Program-made: the position numbers and the translations under genes
Notes under the pieces: generated by a model
What the model was told of the DNA's origin: nothing
What the model saw: the letters and a program-made list of their open reading frames with translations, nothing else
Database searches by the model: none
Assembly (NCBI GenBank): GCA_027922465.2
Contig: BQMF02000628.1
Location: 140,264-204,263, forward strand
Source of the DNA: Turritopsis dohrnii
Lineage: Eukaryota > Cnidaria > Hydrozoa > Anthoathecata > Oceaniidae
Direction of reading: 5' to 3'
Length of the DNA: 64,000 nt
Shown here: positions 13,401 through 24,400 of the stretch, in pieces
Position numbering within the stretch: the first letter of the stretch is position 1
Layout: every line of letters begins with the position of its first letter

Positions 13401-13835
13401 TACTTATAACAGTTCATTATCTAATGCTCAATTTCCGAAAAGGACAAGTGAAACTGTTTCTACGATGTTTAGTATGTTGTTCTTCGTTTTATTGTTTCCT
13501 AGGTTCATTTTGATAACCATAATGAAGTTATATACGACGAAAACTTGTATTTACTTCCTACTGATAAACAGCTAAATTCTCCTAAACGAAAGGTGGACAA
13601 TAAACACATCTATCGCTTACTACCCTATCAGGAGGATTTGTATATTGATCCTACAGAGTCAACGAGCGAGAATCAGAATGATAACGAACCTTTATACGAC
13701 GACGTCAACAGTGACGAGGAAACGTCATCTACAATCGATGCCGAAGAAAGCGACGACAACGAAAGCGATGACGACGAAACATTCGTTAATCAAGCTATGT
13801 ACATTGACCCTAATCGGTTAAACACTAGAAAATAA
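7498..13835 (+). CDS. Single-pass receptor: LRRs, LRR C-cap, two TSP1 domains, TM, YxxP tail (13 exons)
   Basis: Exons, all phase-consistent: 7498-7598 (tentative), 7650-7724, 7800-7871, 8488-8553, 8887-8958, 9046-9117, 9834-9905, 9998-10072, 10166-10353, 10429-10626, 10969-11332, 12093-12447, 13503-13835; 680 codons in all. The first exon encodes a hydrophobic signal-like start (MLQLFWTFIIVLIVV) and FDCDG, resembling an LRR N-cap; it needs a weak donor and a 51 bp intron, so it is uncertain. Seven exons of 66-75 bp each give one leucine-rich repeat. The 10166 exon is the Cys-rich cap (TCDCNILWLW). Two TSP1 domains follow (GWSTWSR/CSVTCGEG and GSWSHWTNWSECSETCGDG), then a membrane segment in the 11245-11320 region and about 230 cytoplasmic residues with YEEP, YLLP, YIDP (twice), YDEN and YDDV, ending in an acidic Ser/Asp run. 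Likely a cell-surface adhesion or signalling receptor; its ligand cannot be told from sequence. Confidence 0.8.
9511..9606. repeat. Tandem repeat, 20 bp unit, about 4.8 copies
   Basis: TGTTAGGATGTAACATGTGT repeats head to tail without change inside an intron of the LRR/TSP1 receptor. Perfect identity suggests recent expansion. Confidence 0.95.
11461..11575. repeat. Family A inverted-repeat element
   Basis: TCACTGCAACGGAGAGCGTTTT on the left, TATAGAAATGTACTCCTTC in the core, and TTTTCAACAAAT on the right. Intronic, in the receptor gene. Confidence 0.75.
12790..12909. repeat. Family A inverted-repeat element, reverse orientation
   Basis: Begins CCCAGCCGCCACTTTTGTTG. Contains CTGCGAAGGAGTGCGTTTC and AATAAAAATGCTCTCCGC, and ends GACGATTTTGCCCGCTG. 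Intronic, in the receptor gene. Confidence 0.8.
13259..13312. repeat. Short tandem repeat, 13 bp unit
   Basis: GTTTACCTTGTTT repeated about three to four times in the last intron of the receptor gene. Confidence 0.75.
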
Positions 13836-15172
13836 TCTGGGATTGGGAGTTTTTTTAATATATCTTTGGTATGAATTTTTGCTTTTATTAATAGCGCCGC
13901 AATAAGTCAAAGCATATCAGACGTATTATCAAAAGTTGATATCCAACTCTCTACCGAATTTATGGAGTATAAGGTTGTCAAGTTCACCTGCACTTTTAAC
14001 TTCATGAAAATTTAGGCAAGGAACAATTTGATAGTACCGTAATTTCCAATTTCTAGATCGTTTTTATAATTCGGTTAAGCCTAGATTCTAAAGTAGGTCA
14101 AATCAAGATTCTAAATTGGTCAAACCTAGCTTGTAAGTTGATAATTTTGACAGTGTTGCAGCTCAACAAAATCTACAGTCAAGTCTCACTATCCCGAACT
14201 CTCAACGAAACAGGTAAAAAAGTTCGAATTTTGACACAAACCACCGGAACAACACTGCCAATTTTTTCAAAGCTTCTCTCTCTTTTGCTGGAACAGTTGA
14301 CTTTGAAATACTTTATTTTTGATCCAAGACTCCATACTTTATGGAAGCATCTTTATTACCCTTTCTCGATTTCTTTAAGTGCTTTACACTTTTCATTCCA
14401 TATTCAGTTTCCTTTTCAACATCTTGGTACTGAAGAATACAGACAACCCTACATTTGAAAGATTAAAAACATTCGAAAAACATTCGAGAATTCGAAAGCG
14501 TTCGAAAACACAACAATAATGTTCATGATTGGCTAGCTTCTACGAGCGGTATTTTCTGTTGGAGATAAAGATTGTAAGTAAGGACTGCTAGAACCAAAGA
14601 AAATTCCTCTTTAATAATTTTCATAAGTCAATCATGAAAAGTCAAACAGGGCTACAGAATGTTAACAATGCAGAATCCTTTTAAACGTATCGTGTCGTGT
14701 GGCGTTTGTCAAACTTTATTACAACTGTATAAATGTATAACCGCTATATAAATGTAAAAAAGCATTATGAATGAATGATCAATACTGGAATACCTCATAT
14801 GTATTACACTGAACATATATACAATATATTCATAATGGATTACAGCATCTTGCTTGGAAAAAGTTTTCTAAATCGTTCTAAATGTTTTGATCTACATAGA
14901 TAAAGCGTTAACTGAAGCATTTACAGTATTTTGCAAAGTGTTTCTTGCGTGCTTTTAACATACAGTACTACAGCCCCCGTCATTGGAAAAGGTTTTCCAA
15001 TAATGTTTTTTTCTCTGGAAAGTTAGTGTGGAGTGAGTCTAGCAATTTTCAACAGAGCCTGATAACGTTTCATACACGCTTGTTAATAAGGTTCGAATTC
15101 ATCTTCTTATCATGATTGGTTACGAGAAATCATATATTTTTAAATGGCCGTGTTCTTAAAGTGAATGTCGAC

Positions 15173-15286
15173 ATACCTTATCGGGGATAATTTCGTCGGG
15201 GAAAATTAACGTCGGGGAAAATTTTTCGTCGGGGAAAATTTTCGTCACGGAGCAAATACTTCGTCACTTTTCCCCGACGAAAGGTA
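15173..15286. repeat. Short inverted-repeat element with CGTCGGGGAAAATTTT repeats
   Basis: Starts ATACCTTATCGGGGATAATT and ends CCCCGACGAAAGGTAT, giving imperfect inverted ends. Inside, GTCGGGGAAAATTTTTCGTC recurs three to four times. Related in plan, though not in exact sequence, to 32060-32165 and 32661-32776. Confidence 0.65.
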
Positions 15287-15430
15287 TAACAAAAACAGAA
15301 ATTTTGAATTGTAAAGTACATATCATGCAAAAAGGATTATTTTGCCTGTTATAATGTTAAAAGAACTTAATTCAAAATGTACATAAATTTGTGTTCAGAT
15401 TTTGTAATTTGCATTCTAAGAGTTTTGTTC

Positions 15431-15512
15431 TTTGTCGCAAAATCTCTGCGAAGGAGTGCATTTCTATAGAAATATACACACAATTTGATGTAGTGATGAT
15501 TTTGACCGCTGG
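15431..15512. repeat. Family A inverted-repeat element, truncated
   Basis: GCAAAATCTCTGCGAAGGAG and TATAGAAATATACACACAATTT are present; the ATGCTCTTC half is deleted. Ends near GACCGCTGGGC. Confidence 0.7.
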
Positions 15513-16756
15513 GCCTATTTATGCTTGCATAAACAGTTGCATTATCGACTTTGCGATTGTTTGTCAGGCCGATTCTAAAATCATTTGCTTGTGATCGAGC
15601 CAGCTAGTACTCAGGCCTTTCTCCCCGTAAACTTCCGATATGAATTTAAGAGAGAAAAACCCTGGGGTCGAGGTTGTCAGTTTCTTGTCCCGTTTGTCGG
15701 CGATGTCGATAAAACAAAGCGCTCGACCATAAGTAAACCACTTACCATAAAATTCCCACTGTCATTATGCAATCAAAATATTACACTGAGTCCTATAAAA
15801 CTCTGAAAGAAAGACTATTAGCAATAAATAACATATTGTCCGATGCACGAGAACAAGTATATTTTTATATTTTCAATAACTTACAATTTAATGAACTTTC
15901 AGAATGACGTAAGAATCGTCCAATGAAACTGGGATTACATGGGTTTTTGTAGTTTCTTGTGAAAGAAAGATGGCTTAGATGCCTTCAGATGGAGATGTGG
16001 GTAGGTTAGAACAGGGTTGTTCCAATCGTTTGGTAAGTCAGAACATGGAAACAAAATAAAGACTGTAATTCATGTTTCCATGTTTATGTATATGATTAAA
16101 GGAAAACTGAACAATAATGTAAATAGTATAAAATAATCCATTTTGAGTTTTTGAGTTTAGTTCTCCTTTAAGTAAACGCCGGATTAACCGTGTTTCGTGT
16201 GTTTTTGAAACTTAGATTCAACTTGGGAATGGAATTTAAACTTGTACAAAGAAACATTTCTTATATGGTTTGTTAAATGGAGGATTTGTTATACGAAGAA
16301 GGTTTTTATGAGGATTTTTAAGCATGGATATGAGAGCTTGTCTCGCTGCATGAGAAGTTTGTGTTAGCGAGAGTCAAAAACAATGTTGTCAGTTTGAAAA
16401 TCCAACGGCATGCTTTCATAATGGTAACAAATGCCGTCTGATCCTTTACTAAGTTTATTCATGAAAGGTCCTGTTTCCACGTATTTTGTTACGATTGGCA
16501 AAAAATCTGCCGCTAAATAAAAATTAGACAAAAATCTAAAACTTTCATAATAATCTTGATAAACCAGCTTTTAAACGATGTAGCAAGTTGACATCGTCAA
16601 GTTTCAACCGTTTTTGATGTTACTATCATCTTCCATTTATTTGCATTCACGCCAGAAGGTCCTGCTATTCTGCTTGAAGAAGGTCCTGATATCCTGTGTG
16701 ATTTTAAAACTGCCTTGATCGTATCTGAATCAGTACAGTCCAAAGAGTAGTATTTC

Positions 16757-16878
16757 ATCGTCAAAAAGTCACTGTGATGAAGAGCAATTTCTTTCAAATG
16801 ACGTGTATATTTTTTGTGTCTTTCTAAAAATATGCACTCTTCCACAGTGGTATTATTTAAACAACTTTGCCCGGTAGG
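16757..16878. repeat. Family A inverted-repeat element
   Basis: GTCAAAAAGTCACTGTGATG, ATATGCACTCTTCCACAGTG, then an end near TTTGCCCGGTAGG. The 82-codon minus-strand open frame over it is a by-product. Confidence 0.72.
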
Positions 16879-17107
16879 TGTTTTTACATTACTCTATAAA
16901 AGAAGTATTTCAAGGAGCCAAGAAATGGTAAATAGAAAATAAAAAAAATCAATATGGAAGAAGCAGGTCTTTTATTTCCCAAAACATCAAAGCTCTTGTC
17001 ACTTTCTGAATGTTTATTGGTGCAAAAGAACCAAATATGTAAGACACAAAAATTGGACTTAATTTGATCAACTCCCTTTTTTCCTGTTTTTATTTGTTAT
17101 TGTTGTT

Positions 17108-17236
17108 TTTTTTTTGTTTATTCGTTACTGTTGTTGTTGTTGTTGTTGTTTATTTGTTATTGTTGTTGTTGTTGTTTTGTTTATTTGTTATTGTTGTTGT
17201 TGTTGTTTTGTTTATTTGTTATTGTTGTTGTTGTGT
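17108..17236. repeat. TTG trinucleotide microsatellite
   Basis: (TTG)n blocks interrupted by TTTTGTTTATTTG, repeated three times. All three frames translate to Cys/Leu/Val-rich nonsense, so open frames here are not genes. Confidence 0.95.
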
Positions 17237-17313
17237 TGGTTGTTAGATTCAATTTCATATCCTTTGGTCATGAACTGCGAAGCAATCATTTGTTAACACA
17301 GCGGTTTATTATC

Positions 17314-17432
17314 ACAATGGGCAAAATCGTCAAAAATTGTCACTGCGATGAAGAGCATTTTTTATTGAAATGGTGCGTTCGTTTCTATAGAAATGCACCC
17401 CTTTGCAGTGGGTTTTCAACAAATTTGCCTAT
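17314..17432. repeat. Family A inverted-repeat element
   Basis: CAATGGGCAAAATCGTCAAAA start, TCACTGCGATGAAGAGCATTT, TATAGAAATGCACCCCTTTGC and TTTTCAACAAATTTGCC end. Well preserved. Confidence 0.85.
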
Positions 17433-17700
17433 TCAACACGAATGTTGATAATAATTTTAATAATTTTAACTCTGCATTAGCTTTTCTTACGTTTAATCTT
17501 TTATAACTCAATCTTGTTATCACCTTTTACAAAGTATCTGCAACGTGTTATCACAGCCAGTTAGAAATCAATTATTTTGATAATTTCCGATTCGTTTATA
17601 ATAGAAGGTTGCTTTGGTGTCTTGTATGATGCGCCATTTCAAAATGTTTTATACTGGTTGACAGTTAGTATTGGTTTAGGACTTCAAGAGAAGATGATAT

Positions 17701-18050
17701 ACACGTTTTTTATTATAAGCAACCAAGGTCAGACATTAGTAGTAATGTTGCTTAATTTGTTGCATTGATCAATAATTCTGTACGTTAATTTTGTACTTTT
17801 TCTTTGTTTCATTAAGGTAACAAGTATGATCTCTAGGACATTTAAATCATTACATAGAGCGCACAAACAAGTACTACAAACCTAGTGTAACAATTTTAAA
17901 AATTACGCTGTAGCTGTGCTAGTGTTGCATTATTTCAAAATTTCATGTTGCTAATTTATCTAAGATCCTTGTAGTACTGTTGCTTAACTTTTTGAGAAAA
18001 TTTACTAGTGTTGCTTATAAACGTGTTGCTTATAAAAAAAACCCGTGTAA
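17701..18050. repeat. AAGCAAC inverted-repeat element, copy 1
   Basis: Left end ACACGTTTTTTATTATAAGC and right end GTTGCTTATAAAAAAAACCC are inverted copies. The interior matches 36545-36777 closely (for example TTTCAAAATTTCATGTTGCT), and the ends match 53606-54150. Non-coding. Confidence 0.75.
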
Positions 18051-18436
18051 CTGAGATGGTATAAGCCAGTATGTTTCATCAGGGGGTGGTTTCTGAAACA
18101 TCAGGACGTGGTTTATGAGAGAATCCACTGTAGTCTGTCCACACTTTCCGCATGGTATCCTTTTAGACAACATGTTCTGAAGTCGAAAACCCAATCAAAT
18201 GAACGTGAACTTCATGTTAATTCTAAGCCAGTACTACCATCCATTAGTTGAAATATTTTAAAAGATTCATTGATAGAAGTTGAGTATTATTTTTTATATC
18301 TTTTTGTTGATCTTTTGCGTTCTCACTTGTTTGTAGACGTAACGTTTGGTTCCTGAATATTTCAATAATGCGTATTGCACATTTATATTTTAAGTCCAGC
18401 ATCTTTATAGAATATTGCTCATAAATAATACACCCG

Positions 18437-21400
18437 ATGTTGTTTTGTGTGAAAAGAAAACATGTTGCCAGAGATAAAGGCTGGTGTTGGGTCATGTTGT
18501 TTTGCACATGCGTGTTGATGTTTTTAGTATTTGGTGTGCATTATACTTATGGAATCTTGTACCCAAATCTTTTAAAGGAATTCAATCAAGGAGAAGGGAA
18601 AACAGGTTTGTTACCACTTTATTCTCAAGATTCTTTTTTGATGTCTTAGATGGCCTGGAGCCGAGGTTTGTTTCCTTACAACCTTGAACCTAGGGCTTCT
18701 TGCCTGTTTTTATATACAGAGGATCAGAAAGACAGAAAAGCCTGGATACGAGGTTGACAATTACCTCAGTAGTATCCTATAAAAAATATTCTTGGAAGCG
18801 GATTTTGAAATAAATAATATATACAACTTCAATATTATACAACGCCGTATTCCAGCGAGAAACCCTGGTAACAAGGTTGCACTTTCGTACTTACAGTTGT
18901 CTCCCGCTAACTCGACCTCTCGCTATCTCGACAACCGCCTAACTCGACATAATTCCTTCGATCCCGCCAGATTCGACTTTTTTGAATGTAAACTTTCCCC
19001 GCTATCTCGACACTTCTAACTCGAAACCCGCCTATCTCTACATAAATATTTTGGTCCCTTGACAAAAAACTCGACATTTTCAAAATTTTAAATGTTGTTA
19101 TTTCCTTAATTATCGTTCTGAGCTCATGTTCTGTCACTGTCAATCCAAATCCTATGAATTTAGAAGATGGGGAATGGATGCAGGTGGAATGTACACTTCA
19201 CTTCGTTAGCAAAGCAGGATACATAAGTATTCTTAGACAGCAGTATCAGGCTATCAGTGAACTTTAATTTTTGGAAACTTGTGATATGATAAAAATATAT
19301 TTCAAATAAAGAAATATATTAGTTTTTGTATTCTTCTAGGTACTGTCCGAATCTAATAAAAGCAAAATAATAGGAGCGGTGGACAAAAATATTACATTAA
19401 AAAAATCCCCCGCTAACTCGATATTACGATATTGCCGAACCTCCCGATTTACAAATAAAATTTCCTCTTTAAGAGGTAGCCTGTATCTCCTGTATTTGAA
19501 TCGAAGCTTGTTCTTCCGATTATTCCGAACTTCCAATCTAAGATTGGAAGTTCGGAATAATCGGAAACACGTTCATTCATAATATTCTTGAGTGTTTGTT
19601 TGATTAGGAATCTAGTGGTGTTTTTCTCATTCATTAGATAGGCGTTCCTGAAAAAACCATGCTGTGACGTGCCGCCCTTTACCGCCCTTAAATAGAACAC
19701 GACAATTCCATTTTTCTTTTTAGCATGGGTTGGTTCTCTTTCATCTGGCCTGCTTTTTCTCTCATCATTTGCGGCCATCAAGTGTTGTGAGTATACAAGC
19801 GTCACAACAACATCGTTGATAGGCTCCATCACCAGTGGATTAGGTCTTATATTCACATCATTGGCTCAATCATTTGAATCGTTATATGTAGTATATGGTA
19901 TGCTGTTCGGAATTGGGACGTGCTTCTTATATACACCCTGTCTGATAATGATCGCGAAATGGTTTCACAAATACCAAGCGTTAGCCACTGGCTTCGCCTC
20001 CGCCTCCGGTGCTCTCGGTGGTGTGGTACTCAGCCCTATCATTGAATACACAATTCGCACGAATGGTTTGCGAGAAACGATAAAAACAGCTGGTATCCTG
20101 TATTTGTTTATATCGCTCATCTGTTCTTTATCGTATAAACCGCTATGCGTTTCTGAAGACAAGTGTGTTACCAATTCTATAGTGAACAATCTACTGATGA
20201 CGCACGTGGAAAGTTCAAGAAAGCATTTCTTCAATCTTAATACGAAGCTATTTCGAAATAAACCATACGTCATTTTCACCATCGTGTGTATGCTGACAAA
20301 TTTCACCTACTATATACCACTGATCCATTTCGTAAGAAGTATTTCTGTCTTCCATCTTAGCCTCAATGTTGTTTAAGTAAGTTTTTCAAGCTCTTAGCCT
20401 TGAAATGTTGCTTTCGATTACTAAGGTGCTTCTTGTAAACCGTAAGAAATTTATTTGTGTTTCAACTATAATATCTACAAAATCAAGGTGTCTAGAATTA
20501 ACCATGCTCAAAATGTTATTACCTCCCACATATGCCAGACAACTACCACAATGCAGTGCTGTAGTTACTTCCTTTGGAATAACTTCACAGTTGTGAGAAT
20601 ATCTATTTATTCGTAAATCCAGTGGGCGATTTTGTTGAAAATCTCTACGAAAGAGTGCATTTTAAAGAAATATACAAACTATTTCAATAAAAATGCTCTT
20701 TGTTGCAGTGATTTTTTGACGCTTTTGCCCACTGGAAAGCCCTTTCATTATTTCACCGAGGTCTTTTTAATGATTTTTCAATGCATTGTGGCAGTTGTAC
20801 TAGTTGTAGTTGTACAGTTGTACAGTTGTACAGTTGTGGCAGTTGTACTAGTTGTACTAGTATGTAGCTTTAGCTAAAACTGCCCCCGCGCTCAAGCTTT
20901 CCAATTTGTACACACAATAGACCTTTCCCGAATTTCTGTTTAAACACCGTGTTATAGCCTAGCTTCTAAGTTTCGCCTCTTTTTCAAACTCTTAATCACT
21001 TCTGTTTTGAACTTCGTTCGGAACGCCATTCCAATACTTTCGGTTCCGTTAAATTTTACAAAGCAGAAGCCAGAAGAAAACAGACGCAGTGGAAAACTGG
21101 AGTGACGAAGTGGCTGAAAAGTATGGACGTCTCTGCTAACTCTTAAGTTTTATTATATTTGTAGTTATTTGACACTTAGTTATCATCTTTGTAGGTTATC
21201 GAACCCATCTTATTTAAAAGAAAAAGAGATTCGTCTGATACAAGGCTACTCACTCTGTGTCTTCCTGTATATATTCAAAACATTCGATAACTTTTCAGCC
21301 ACACATTTTAATCGACACTAGCAGGTCTTCATTGAAAGTGTTATTCGATTATTCGATGGATAAACAAAAGATTTGATGTATAAAAGGGAAAAACATCAAG

Positions 21401-24400
21401 TTTTTAGTGAATTCATAAACATAAGCAAAAGTCAAAGCAGAAACTTCAAAATAATAGCTACTTCGTAGCTTCAGATAGCAAATATTCCAACGCCGTAACC
21501 TCAATTATCTAAATCTGCTACTTCATACCTGTCATTATTTACATAAAGAGAGAATCGCGGGAAAATGGTGGATTCCGATTTGGAACAAGGCGCGGAACTG
21601 GGTGCTGCTGCTGCAATCGAAAGTGAACACAGAAAAAAAGAGAGGACGCAAGCAAAAAGAACATTTACAAGGCACGCTAACAATTTGAGAAGATCTCTTG
21701 AAAACAAAGTATTACAAGATACGGTTAAAAACAGATTCCAGGATCTAAAATCAGCCTGGACCGATTTGCAAATGAAACATGACCAATTTATATCGGGATT
21801 ACCAATAGAACATCAGGATACCGAAGAAAACTGGATCTTTGAACCGAATGAAGTGTATAGTGACCTTGAAGAGAAAATTGATCAGTATGTGAAAAACCTA
21901 GAAGTCGAAAACGTTGCGGTTAAAGAAAATGAACGCAACAGAGAAAAGAAAACTATTCTCGCATCACAAAGGAACACGGAACATTCCAGATTAACAGACA
22001 TCATGAAGACGCTTTCTTCGCTTCTAGCAGAAGCAAATCTCAGCGACTGTACAGAAGAAAAAACAACAGAAATAGAAGAAATGATGAATACTATGGAATA
22101 CAGTATGAAGGCGTATGATACCGCCCACCGAGAATATAATCTGATTTTGAGAGAAGAAGAAGAAATTGCCCGAGAGTCACGACAACTTGTTACACTATGG
22201 GAACGTTACACTAAGGTGCGCACAGAATCTCAAGTTTTTGTCAAAACGAGAAAATTGAAGTCGCCCCCTTCATCAGGCGTCAGATTGGAGCCCTTGAAAT
22301 TTCAATCATTTAGAGGTGACCTAAGAAAATACCCAAAGTTTAAAAGCGATTTCATTAAATTCATCCTACCAGCATATAGACACGATCAAGCAGCCTTTGT
22401 TCTGAAATCTTACCCAGAAGAGAACATCAGAGAAGAGGTAGAAGCGTTAGATGTGCTAGAAGATGTTTGGAGGCGCCTTGATAGAAAATATGGAGACGAA
22501 GGAAAGCATGTTGACGCTATAATGGCAGATATAAAAGCAACAACACAATGCGATGACTCCGAAACAGAAGGGATACTGAGCCTCATTAACACAGTCGAGA
22601 GGGCTCACAGAGAGTTGCAAGACCTTGGGAGAGAGCAGGAAATAAAAAACGCAACCATTGTAGCGATGATCGAGGAAAGATTGCCAAACGAACTTCAAAG
22701 AGAATGGATTGCGATAGCAACCGGCGAGGAGAGAGAGTCGATCTCTCGAGATAAGTTTCCGGTGCTATTGAAGTTGCTCCTACAATTCCGGGAAAGGATC
22801 GAATACAAGTATGCAAACATCAGATCAAACGACGCCATAAGAGAGAACGTCAACTTAGCGGTCAATGCACAACGCACTCATCTCAAGCAGCGATGCTGGA
22901 TACATCAAGTCAATGGTGACCACCCCATTTGGCGCTGTAGAGTCTTCCAAGGAAAATCCCCGCAAGAAAAAGTTGATTTAGTTAGAAAACACAATGCTTG
23001 TTTCGCGTGCCTCGAAGTAGGTCATTCTGCCAACAGCTGTAAAAGAGGATTCAAGTGTCGACATGAAGGATGTGAGTTACCGCATCACAACTTATTGCAC
23101 GAAGCGCATGCGTCCGGAGTCGTGTTCCATAATCAGGGAGTGTCAGCAAGTGCAGATACAATCCTCCAAGTTCAAAGTGTAAAATGCTACAGCAAACAAC
23201 ATGGAATTCGAAGTCTGAGCGTTTTATGGGATGGAGGCAGCACTATCTCTTTAATTACATTTGAAGCAGCCAAGCGTCTAAATCTAAGTGGGAAGAAGGT
23301 ACGTCTGGAAATAACGAAGATTGGAGGAAGCACGTCAATAACTGAATCGTACAAATATACTATCAGCCTAATTGACGAACAGCAGAAGGGTGTAGCCATT
23401 GAAGTTTTTGGTATCGACTCAATATCAAACGACGTTGTAGGAATCACGCAAATTAATATCTCCGACTATTTTGGTAACGTTTCGAAGCCGTTCCATAGAC
23501 CTAAAGCGGGTAGTCGAATTGACTGTCTAATTGGCTTAAACTATGCAGCGCTCCACCCAGTAAGGATAAAATCTGCTGGCCACCTTTTAATGCTTCAAAA
23601 TCGATTTGGATTGGTCTTAGGAGGTTCGTGTGCAAAATCAGAGGAGAGACCAGCTGGTGGTATTGAGAGTGCGCGGATTTTCAATATGCAAGGACAATTC
23701 AGTGACTTTTTTTCCATCGAAGGGTTAGGGGTCCAATGTTCACCACGATGTGGTGCTTGTAAATGTGGTAAATGTCATCCAGGAGGTAAAGATATGACAC
23801 TACAGGAAGAAAGGGAGTACAGGCTCATTGACGAAAATCTAACGTATTCAGTTGAAGAGAAAAGGTGGGAAGCATCGTACCCTTGGATCAGGAATCCACG
23901 GGAACTGCCAAACAATAAATCAGCAGTCTATTCAAAACTTCAGTCAACCGAGAAGCGATTGTTGAGAAATAACGAGCACGCCGAACAATACATCAAACAG
24001 ATACATGATATGGTACACCGAGGTGCGTCACGAAGAGTCAGTGAGAAGGAATTAAAGGAATATCAAGGCCCAGTACATTATATTTCCCATCATGCTGTTT
24101 TAAAGCCAGATTCAAAAAGTACACCCTGCAGAATTGTGTTCAACAGTAGTGCTAACTTCCAAGGTCATGTTCTTAATGAGTACTATGCTAAAGGACCAGA
24201 CATGCTGAACACCCTAATAAGGGTACTTATGCGCTTCCGAGAAGATAGAATAGCCATCATGGGAGATATCTCAAAGATGTTTCACGCGATAAAGATATCT
24301 CTACAAGACCAGATGACCCATCTGTATCTTTGGCGAGATCTTCAAGTTGAACGGGAGCCCGAGACATATGCAATGACTGCTGTCAACATGGGCGATAAGC

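Larger units (their letters stand above)
13836..17107. other. Intergenic region with scattered repeats, no gene seen
   Basis: Open frames here (for example 14138-14458 and 15585-15806) lack recognisable domains, and some overlap repeats. AACCCTGGGGTCGAGGTTGTC near 15658 is one of several dispersed look-alikes of AACCCTGGGTACGAGGTTG (also near 18735, 18864, 33440, 36515 and 57880). Confidence 0.45.

Noticed and set aside
13031..13513. 160-codon hydrophobic frame in the last receptor intron
   Set aside because: Leu/Cys-rich translation over a tandem repeat, out of frame with the next exon, no homology I recognise.
17064..17448. Three overlapping Cys/Val/Leu-rich frames
   Set aside because: Translations of a TTG microsatellite and a family A element.
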